NCBI GenBank assembly: GCA_024281675.1
Contig: JAMXAG010000004.1
Location: 62,001-126,000, forward strand
Reading direction: 5' to 3'
Length of the DNA stretch: 64,000 bases
From: Nitrosomonas sp.
Lineage (GTDB): Bacteria; Pseudomonadota; Gammaproteobacteria; Burkholderiales; Nitrosomonadaceae
Positions within the stretch are counted from its first letter, which is position 1, and each line of letters starts with the position of its first letter. Positions 57,776-64,000 of this stretch are shown here, piece after piece. Below the pieces are notes generated by a model that ran no database searches, was not told the DNA's origin, and saw nothing but the letters and a program-made list of their open reading frames with translations. Made by a program: the position numbers and the translations under genes.

Positions 57776-57948
57776 AAAAAAATCCTCAAAAATAAGCTGT
57801 TAGTTCCTGTAAAGGGGGGCAAATTATAACAGTGGGGGATAAATAAGACTAATATTAGTTGCGATCTTTGTGGATTACGTTGTTTTTGATAAAAATCTCA
57901 ATGAAAGAATGATCAGAAGCACTGTAAGAATCTGAATCGCCCTGGATT

Positions 57949-58079
57949 TGAACTACCCTCCCCCAGAAGTTGGCGTTTAAAAAAATAGCTGACTGCATTG
58001 CAAACTATGACCTATAGTCTACCGGACTCAATCCGTTCAGCTTGAGCTTTATCCTCTCATGGTTGTAATAACGAATGTA
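57949..58079 (-). mobile_element. IS3-family remnant: transposase C-terminus and end repeat
   Basis: On the minus strand 58079-58005 reads YIRYYNHERIKLKLNGLSPVDYR then S and stop, the ending of IS3-family OrfB transposases. The plus-strand end at 57949 begins TGAACTACCC, which fits an IS3-type terminal repeat (TGAACCGCCC-like). The rest of the element has been lost. Confidence 0.75.
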
Positions 58080-58092
58080 TCATGGTGGCCGC

Positions 58093-58250
58093 ATGAATAA
58101 TGCGGCGAACATCACACCCCTTACTGTTACTTACTTACAGTGCGAGGAAGGCAAAGAACAAACCATTTTTTCTGATACAAAAACACCTAGATTAGGTTTG
58201 CGTGTCACTAAATCAGGAAACAAGAGCTATATTCTTGAAACGAAGCAAGA
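58093..58250 (+). pseudogene. N-terminal fragment of a phage-type integrase
   Basis: MNNAANITPLTVTYLQCEEGKEQTIFSD is followed by TPRLGLRVTKSGNKSYIL, matching the N-terminal domain (DUF4102 type) of tyrosine integrases. The match stops around ILETK and joins another gene fragment in a different frame. The catalytic domain is absent. Confidence 0.6.
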
Positions 58251-58470
58251 AAGGATTTTACTGTTTCTGAACGAGTTGAAATTACAAAGGCTGTTGGGTC
58301 GGAATTTAGTAATAGACAGGACCAAATAAATGATTTGAAACTTGTGCAAAATTTTGCACAAGTAAATAAAGATACCGGAAAGAAAACCATTGAAATAGCC
58401 GCTGAAAAGTCTGACTTTGGTAACAAAAAAGCTTACCGTCAAGCCAAGAAAGTAGTTGGAACCGCAACTA
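58248..58470 (+). pseudogene. ParB-like gene fragment
   Basis: In this frame the sequence reads RKDFTVSERVEITKAVGSEF and later GKKTIEIAAEKSDFGNKKAY and RQAKKVV. This resembles ParB-like proteins (FTxSE-VAIG..., TRDIVAEaxGfgxxTYEkAKxVV). No start or end of the gene is present. It is joined directly to the integrase fragment, so the region is a patchwork. Confidence 0.5.
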
Positions 58471-58538
58471 ACCGTGTCAACGTAAAGATAATTCAATCGT
58501 TATTAAAATTGTTTCTAGCCTCCCCATTCATCAGTTAA

Positions 58539-58914
58539 GCCATTTTCTGGTGAGTGATTCCTTCCAGTGCGTTTGTAGCGGCACCCCTTTCCGGTACTTC
58601 GCACTGGTTTTTCATTTATAAGCAAATTATGCATCATTCAAAACCAGTTCGGGTACAGGAATATATCTAATTTTGTAAGAGCGGGATTGGCTTTACAAGC
58701 AGAACTATTGACTGCGGCAAAGGCTAAAAAAAGACGAGACGCAAGAAATGATTTGAACATTATGGCAAATTTGCCGCCAAGTGAACAAAACCTAAGCTAA
58801 TACAATCCTATTATATGTTAAGCTCTATTCCCCAACTTGGAATACTTTACTACACAGGAAATTCAGAATAGATTGCAAGAATAGAATAGGAAAGAGTACA
58901 AGAATCGTCATCCA
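58539..58914. other. Gene-poor region with coding-like tail
   Basis: No full gene is visible. A frame near 58672-58800 reads AGLALQAELLTAAKAKKRRD and ends NLPPSEQNLS, like the lysine/arginine-rich end of a ParB-type or mobile-element protein. The rest holds no recognisable feature before pntB. Confidence 0.45.
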
Positions 58915-60297
58915 CTATAACGCCTTGACCATATTTTCAACCATTTTCTTGGCATCACCAAAAATCATCATAGTTTTATCCATATAAAATAGATCATTAT
59001 CAAGACCAGCATAACCTGCCGCCATACTTCGTTTGACTACCATTACAGTACGAGCCTTATGCGCATCAAGAATTGGCATACCGTAGATCGGACTACCTGG
59101 TACATTTGCAGCTGGATTAACTACATCATTAGCACCTAAAACAAGCACTACATCAGTATTTGAAAAATCACTGTTAATTTCTTCCATTTCTAAAACTTGC
59201 TCATAAGGAATTTCCGCCTCAGCCAGCAAAACGTTCATGTGTCCAGGCATACGTCCAGCCACTGGATGAATTGCAAAACGTACGTTCACACCTTTTTTAT
59301 GCAGTTTCTCTGCCAATTCCTTTACGGCATGCTGTGCCCGTGCAACTGCTAAACCATATCCCGGTACAATAATCACACTATCAGCATTACCCATCAGAAA
59401 AGCAGCATCTTCAGCACTGCCACTGCGATGGTTTTTTTGAGCGCCATCAGCTGTCGCCGCTACAACACCACCATCACTACCAAAACCACCTAATATAACC
59501 GATAGGAATGGACGGTTCATTGCCTTACACATGATGTATGACAAAATAGCACCGGAACTACCCACTAGTGAACCTGCAATAATTAGCATCGGATTTCCGA
59601 GTGAAAAACCAATACCCGCTGCAGCCCAGCCTGAATAGGAATTTAGCATGGAAATGACAACAGGCATATCTGCCCCGCCAATAGGAATGATGATCAAGAA
59701 ACCTAGTACAAATGCAATTCCTGTCATAACAGCAAAAGCTGTCCAGTTGGTAGTTTCATCAAAGAAAAACCATAAACCAAAACCAATCATGGCAATAGCC
59801 AACAACAAATTAAATAGATGCTGCCCGGTAAAAACAATCGGAGTTCCACTCATGCGACCAGACAGTTTCAAAAATGCAATTACCGAACCTGACCAAGTCA
59901 TAGCACCGATAAAAGTCCCTAAAAACAACTCTAATTTGCTTCCTTTAGGCAAAACTGCTGGTAATCCGAACGAAACCGGATTATTTACCGCAGTAATTGC
60001 AATAAATACAGCGGCTAAACCAACGAGTGAATGCATGAAAGCAACTAATTCCGGCATTGCAGTCATTTGCACACGCTGAGCCACAATCGCTCCAATCACA
60101 CCACCAATTGCAATACAACCTAAAATCAAAGCCCAGTTCTGGGTCAATGTGAGCGTGGTACCAATGGCAATTGCCATACCCACCATGCCAAAAAAATTAC
60201 CACGACGCGCAGACTCAGGCGAACTCAATCCTTTAAGTGAAAGTATAAAGAAGACTGAAGCAACTAAATAGGCAAGTGCTACTACATTAGCTGACAT
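58915..60297 (-). CDS. pntB: NAD(P) transhydrogenase subunit beta
   Basis: PntB spans the membrane with about nine helices and carries the NADP(H)-binding domain at its C-terminus (DSVIIVPGYGLAVARAQHAV, HPVAGRMPGHMNVLLAEAEIPY). The enzyme moves hydride from NADH to NADP using the proton gradient. The length of 460 residues is normal. Its start abuts the end of pntAb, and the three pnt genes form an operon. Confidence 0.97.
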   Translation of the reverse strand: MSANVVALAYLVASVFFILSLKGLSSPESARRGNFFGMVGMAIAIGTTLTLTQNWALILGCIAIGGVIGAIVAQRVQMTAMPELVAFMHSLVGLAAVFIAITAVNNPVSFGLPAVLPKGSKLELFLGTFIGAMTWSGSVIAFLKLSGRMSGTPIVFTGQHLFNLLLAIAMIGFGLWFFFDETTNWTAFAVMTGIAFVLGFLIIIPIGGADMPVVISMLNSYSGWAAAGIGFSLGNPMLIIAGSLVGSSGAILSYIMCKAMNRPFLSVILGGFGSDGGVVAATADGAQKNHRSGSAEDAAFLMGNADSVIIVPGYGLAVARAQHAVKELAEKLHKKGVNVRFAIHPVAGRMPGHMNVLLAEAEIPYEQVLEMEEINSDFSNTDVVLVLGANDVVNPAANVPGSPIYGMPILDAHKARTVMVVKRSMAAGYAGLDNDLFYMDKTMMIFGDAKKMVENMVKAL

Positions 60298-60606
60298 TTA
60301 TGCATTTCCTTTTTTATCTTTTTTCTTGAACATTTCCAGCATACGTTGACTCACCAGAAAACCACCAAAAACATTGATCGACGCCAGTATTACTGCAACT
60401 GCACCGAGCCAGATACCCCAATCTGTTTCTGCTGGTCCAGCGGCCAGCATAGCACCTACTAAAATAATACCGGATATCGCATTGGTAACCGACATCAAGG
60501 GTGTATGTAACGCAGGCGTCACATTCCATACCACGTGGTAACCAACGAAAACCGCTAAAACAAAAACTGTCAGATTAATAATAACTGGATCAATTTCACC
60601 AATCAT
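60298..60606 (-). CDS. pntAb: NAD(P) transhydrogenase subunit alpha 2 (membrane part)
   Basis: This 102-residue protein is the membrane part of the alpha subunit with about three helices ([51 protein letters not shown]). In E. coli it is fused to the NAD-binding part; here the gene is separate, as in many other bacteria. Confidence 0.95.
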   Translation of the reverse strand: MIGEIDPVIINLTVFVLAVFVGYHVVWNVTPALHTPLMSVTNAISGIILVGAMLAAGPAETDWGIWLGAVAVILASINVFGGFLVSQRMLEMFKKKDKKGNA

Positions 60607-60710
60607 AATGACTCCTTAAAAATTCGATCACTGCTATTCAATCGCAATGACAAAGATATATTTGAATATCAAGATATTGCACGTTCCGCTATCGCTTTGA
60701 TGAATCCTCA

Positions 60711-61838
60711 TCAGGATTTGATAACGACTTCACCATCAGCACAAACCAACGTGCCAGAAATAATTTCATCGCTTCGATCAATTTTAAGCTGACTGCTTTC
60801 CTGATCCAACATTAGATTAAGAAAATTCATGACATTTCTTGCGTACAAAGTGCTGGAATCGGCCGCAACCAAACCAGGAATATTGGCAATCCCTACCAAG
60901 TGTACGCCATGCTTAAGCACTGTTTTATCCAATTCAGACAAAAGACAATTGCCTCCTGCTTCAACCGCCATATCAACAATCACAGAACCGGGTTTCATGG
61001 CTTTCACAGTGTCTTCTTTAATAAGTACAGGTGCTGGACGCCCAGGAATCAATGCCGTGGTGATGATGATATCAGCTGCGATGGCTCGCTCATGTACTAA
61101 CTCACCTTGGCGACGCTTATAATCGTCTGACATTTCAGTTGCATAACCACCAGCAGTCTCCGCCTTGGCTTTTTCTTCATCACTTAGAGCCACCTCAACA
61201 AATTTCGCGCCCAAGCTTTCAACCTGTTCTTTTGCTGCTGGTCTGACATCAAAAACTTCTACCACCGCACCTAATCTTTTGGCGGTTGCAATTGCCTGTA
61301 AGCCTGCCACACCAGCCCCTAACACTAGGACTCGAGCTGCCTTGACAGTACCTGCAGCAGTCATCAGCATGGGGAAAAACTTTTGATAGGCATTTGCGGC
61401 CAGAATAACCGCTTTATAACCTGCTATGTTGGCCTGAGATGATAAGACATCCATACTTTGAGCACGAGAAATTCTTGGCAATTTTTCCAAAGCAAATGCT
61501 GTCAAGCCATGTTTAGCTAATGCCTCAATTCCCTCTTTTTGATGTGGAGATAAAAGGCCGATCAATAAAGCGTTTTTACGCATCATCCCAAGTTCATGGG
61601 GTTCCGGACCTTTAACCTTCAATACGATATCCGATTGCGAATAGAGCTGATTCACGTCATCAACAATAGTAGCGCCAGCTTCTCGATAAGCTGAATCAGT
61701 GATGCTGGCATTGATACCGGCTCCTGTTTGCACCAATACTTTATAAAGGCCCTTAGTAGTAAATTTTTTAATAGTTTCCGGTGTGGCAGCCACACGCGTT
61801 TCTCCCCCGCGAATCTCTGCGGGTATGCCTATATGCAT
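60711..61838 (-). CDS. pntAa: NAD(P) transhydrogenase subunit alpha 1 (NAD-binding part)
   Basis: The protein is the NAD(H)-binding domain I of transhydrogenase. The N-terminus (GIPAEIRGGETRVAATPETI) and the nucleotide-binding VLVLGAGVAGLQAIATAKRLGAVVEVFD are typical, as are the shared alanine-dehydrogenase-like motifs. The 375-residue length fits a split alpha subunit. It starts with an AGAGGAGAAA ribosome-binding site and leads the pntAa-pntAb-pntB operon. Confidence 0.96.
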   Translation of the reverse strand: MHIGIPAEIRGGETRVAATPETIKKFTTKGLYKVLVQTGAGINASITDSAYREAGATIVDDVNQLYSQSDIVLKVKGPEPHELGMMRKNALLIGLLSPHQKEGIEALAKHGLTAFALEKLPRISRAQSMDVLSSQANIAGYKAVILAANAYQKFFPMLMTAAGTVKAARVLVLGAGVAGLQAIATAKRLGAVVEVFDVRPAAKEQVESLGAKFVEVALSDEEKAKAETAGGYATEMSDDYKRRQGELVHERAIAADIIITTALIPGRPAPVLIKEDTVKAMKPGSVIVDMAVEAGGNCLLSELDKTVLKHGVHLVGIANIPGLVAADSSTLYARNVMNFLNLMLDQESSQLKIDRSDEIISGTLVCADGEVVIKS

Positions 61839-62156
61839 GGATTATTTCTCCTCTTTTGCCAATCTGCAAAATTCCTACGGTGAATAAATTTGTGAATTAT
61901 AAATCAATTTGTGCAGGATGCCATTATATGGTTTAGAGTACTGTAGATCAGAAACCACAAACAAAGCATTCCACTCTGAGTAAGTAGTCAGTTATATAAA
62001 GCTCCTATCTTAGTTCACCGGCGTTTTGGTTAACCTTGAAGTTTCAATTTAGAGCGAATCGCTGAAGATAATTTCTTTATTTTTTAATGAATAGAATAGC
62101 CACTTTCAGCTTCAAACAAAGAAATCTATAACCCGATGCTAATCTAAAGAAATTTA
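61839..62156. other. Intergenic region upstream of the pnt operon
   Basis: These 318 bases lie between the zur-like gene and pntAa on the same strand. TATAAT-like boxes occur on the minus strand near 61901-61935, but no good -35 element is seen. No coding signal is present. Confidence 0.45.
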
Positions 62157-62618
62157 TTAAACCAATTTTTGGCAGCGTTCACAAACACCATGCAATTCTA
62201 ATTGCTGATGAGTCAATTTAAATCCCGTGTTTTGAATACTTAATGCCAATTCACTCATAATGTGTTTTTTGATTCCAATTTCCTTAACATTGCCACATTG
62301 ATCGCAAATCAAAAACTGCGGAGTCTCGTGTTGATGATCACAAGTGATATGCTCACAAGACATATATTGGCTTGCTGTTTCGAGCTTATGTACTAATCTT
62401 TCGTGAATCAGAAAATCGAGCATACGATACACCGACATAACCGGTAGCGCTTCATTAAAATGAAAGCGATATTTTTCGGCGATTTCATAGGCAGAAAGCG
62501 GTATCGTTGATTCCAACAAAATGGTTAATACATTTTTACGTTTATTCGTAAGCTTGACACCCGCCAAAGAGCATGCTTCTTGGGATTTCTTGATAATCTG
62601 ATCAATATTAGCAGACAT
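62157..62618 (-). CDS. zur: Fur-family regulator, Zur-like
   Basis: The 153-residue protein has the winged-helix DNA-binding domain (LTNKRKNVLTILLESTIPLSAYEIAEKY, VMSVYRMLDFLIHERLVHKLETASQYMSC) and a metal-binding domain with FLICDQCGNVKE and VCERCQ. The SAYE and VYRxLDFLxxxxxVHKxES blocks match E. coli Zur more closely than Fur. It should repress zinc-uptake genes when zinc is plentiful. Two CxxC motifs bind a structural zinc. No zinc importer is adjacent. Confidence 0.85.
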   Translation of the reverse strand: MSANIDQIIKKSQEACSLAGVKLTNKRKNVLTILLESTIPLSAYEIAEKYRFHFNEALPVMSVYRMLDFLIHERLVHKLETASQYMSCEHITCDHQHETPQFLICDQCGNVKEIGIKKHIMSELALSIQNTGFKLTHQQLELHGVCERCQKLV

Positions 62619-62708
62619 ACTTTAGATTAATCTCCCAAACAATCTCTATGATACAAAAGGAATCATAAACTGTAAAAACCTACCTGGATATTTAATAGAT
62701 CATATTAA

Positions 62709-64000
62709 TTAATGCCTTAATCCACTTGGGATCATAGCAGGCTTTTTTTGATCCAAGGGTTGAGGATCTAATATCGCAATGGTTAAATTGTCTTCTATGA
62801 AATATTTTGTAGCAACTTCGCGTATTTGCTCCGTAGATACCATTTTAATTTTCTCTAACAGGGTGTCAATATCACGATAAGACAATCCCGTACTCTCAAA
62901 CCGACCTATTTGCATAGCTTGCGAAAAAATCGAATCACGTTGATAAACATGGCCCGCTATCACCTGCGCTTTAACCCGAACCAATTCTTCTTCAGTGACC
63001 CCCAACTTAATAATTTTTTCAATTTCATTACGCAAAGCTTGTTCCAATTCTTCGATGGTTTTCCCTACCCGCGGCACAGCACTCAGGAAAAACATGCTCG
63101 GACCACGAGATACTCCACTATAGCTAGCATCTGCAGAATTTGCGATTTGGTTTTCACGAACTAATGTCTTATTCAATCGGGCAGAAGCATGGCCATCCAA
63201 GATACTTTCCAATACTTCCAACGCATAGGGTTCCCAATCAGAAGTAGTATTTTTAATCGATGGAACATGATAACTCATAATGAGATAAGGTAATTCCGCC
63301 GGCGCTTTGACAATAATTCGTTTGGTCCCTTGTTGTACTGGCTCCACTTGAGGTTTACGTGCATTCAGTAATGGAATATTACTGGTTTTAATCGCACCAT
63401 AATTTTGTTGCGCCAATTGATAGACCGCTTTTGCATCGACATCGCCAACCACCACTAAGATTGCATTGTTCGGTGCATACCATCGGTTATACCAGTCTTT
63501 GGCATCCTCTACACGCATGTTCTCTAAATCATCCATCCAGCCGATGATTGGGTTTTTGTAAGGATGTGATTGAAAAGCCATTGCCATCATTTTTTCATAT
63601 AACAAAGCTCTCGGTTGATCATCTGTACGCAGCCTTCTTTCTTCCATTACAACTTTAATTTCTTTGGAAAACTCTTCTTCTGCAAGAACTATGTTGCGCA
63701 TACGATCCGATTCAAGCTCCATGGCCATGGGCAAGCTATTTTTATGGAGTTGCTGATAATAACCAGTGTAATCATAGCTAGTAAAAGCATTTTCACGGCC
63801 ACCAGCGGCGGCAATTTTTTTAGAGAATTCACCACCAGGAAATTTCTTGGTGCCTTTAAACATCATATGTTCAAGTACGTGTGCAACACCCGTGAGTCCA
63901 TTGACTTCATCAATACTGCCAACCTTGTACCAAATCTGTGAGACGACAACCGGTGCGCGATGATCTTCTTTAACAATCAATTTCAACCCGTTATCTAATA
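62709..64000 (-). CDS. M16-family zinc metallopeptidase (start outside window)
   Basis: The frame stays open to the end of the window, so the N-terminus is missing. The zinc motif HxxEH is in VAHVLEHMMFKGTKKFPGG. GGRENAFTSYDYTGYYQQL and the distal Glu in the next 80 residues complete the site. The C-terminal inactive half is typical (HASARLNKTLVRENQIANS). These peptidases are often periplasmic and occur as pairs; the second member would lie downstream but the zur-like gene follows instead. Confidence 0.9.
   Translation of the reverse strand, partial: LDNGLKLIVKEDHRAPVVVSQIWYKVGSIDEVNGLTGVAHVLEHMMFKGTKKFPGGEFSKKIAAAGGRENAFTSYDYTGYYQQLHKNSLPMAMELESDRMRNIVLAEEEFSKEIKVVMEERRLRTDDQPRALLYEKMMAMAFQSHPYKNPIIGWMDDLENMRVEDAKDWYNRWYAPNNAILVVVGDVDAKAVYQLAQQNYGAIKTSNIPLLNARKPQVEPVQQGTKRIIVKAPAELPYLIMSYHVPSIKNTTSDWEPYALEVLESILDGHASARLNKTLVRENQIANSADASYSGVSRGPSMFFLSAVPRVGKTIEELEQALRNEIEKIIKLGVTEEELVRVKAQVIAGHVYQRDSIFSQAMQIGRFESTGLSYRDIDTLLEKIKMVSTEQIREVATKYFIEDNLTIAILDPQPLDQKKPAMIPSGLRH

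Noticed and set aside
57930..57960. A minus-strand GTTCAAATCC sequence like a tRNA T-loop
   Set aside because: The flanking bases do not pair as a T-stem and no acceptor or anticodon arm is present; it is the edge of the IS3 remnant.
59648..60079. A 143-codon frame opposite pntB
   Set aside because: Antisense to membrane helices of pntB; no independent signals.

Overview
The window reads as chromosome of a betaproteobacterium of the Nitrosomonas type (family Nitrosomonadaceae). The signs are: an SmbP-type small metal-binding protein, first described from Nitrosomonas europaea; a CbbY sugar-phosphate phosphatase typical of Calvin-cycle autotrophs; an EpsL-type exopolysaccharide barrel of the exosortase-B class; the gene orders purH-fis-dusB and lptC-lptA-lptB-rpoN-hpf-ptsN-hprK; and a moderately AT-rich base composition. 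Species cannot be named from sequence reading alone.

Layout. 1-6425: the end of flgL, then purD, purH, fis, dusB and a UbiH-type hydroxylase on the minus strand. 6607-8287: two exported repeat proteins (ankyrin, Sel1) and a MITE-like inverted repeat. 8304-11026: a polysaccharide initiating transferase and an EpsL barrel. 11333-15174: a metal-handling stretch with a near-consensus Fur box, hemP, bacterioferritin, a DUF2325 protein, and a bufferin/HvfABC-type RiPP operon (precursor with five EGKCG motifs, MNIO/DUF692 enzyme, DUF2063 partner). 15402-19007: two tandem unusual GTPases and a DUF3750 protein, more GC-rich than their surroundings. 19144-22913: a Fe(III) ABC importer. 23099-24828: trxA and rho. 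24855-30430: a second glycan region with a family-25 glycosyltransferase, a glycosidase-like secreted protein, a nucleotide-sugar dehydrogenase and an epimerase, split by a 1-kb gap that holds a broken transposase. 30481-33917: smbP, cbbY, a Sua5 tRNA-modification gene and nadA. 34154-40060: the LPS-transport/rpoN/PTS-Ntr cluster and ubiX. 40324-45620: a small membrane protein, a folate cyclo-ligase, mutY, a Rho-binding antiterminator, a MITE-like element, cysM, cysE and a HbpS-like protein. 46005-48485: small exported and membrane proteins, a Tim44-like protein and a DUF3293 protein. 48510-53550: a stress-type block (P-type ATPase, broken universal stress protein gene, second-type FtsH). 54249-57775: a cytochrome c with a His-rich tail, a cyclophilin and typA. 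57949-58800: mobile-element debris. 58915-64000: split transhydrogenase pntAa-pntAb-pntB, a Zur-like regulator and the start-truncated part of an M16 peptidase.

How it fits together. Much of the window is housekeeping (purines, ubiquinone, cysteine, NAD, LPS export, sigma-54). The accessory content centres on metals (Fur-controlled hemP, heme-type bacterioferritin, bufferin operon, Fe(III) importer, SmbP, Zur-like regulator, P-type ATPase) and on surface polysaccharide. The bufferin operon is the most interesting system: its class has been described recently, but this precursor and its inverted-repeat promoter region look worth direct study. I found no CRISPR array, rRNA or tRNA gene.
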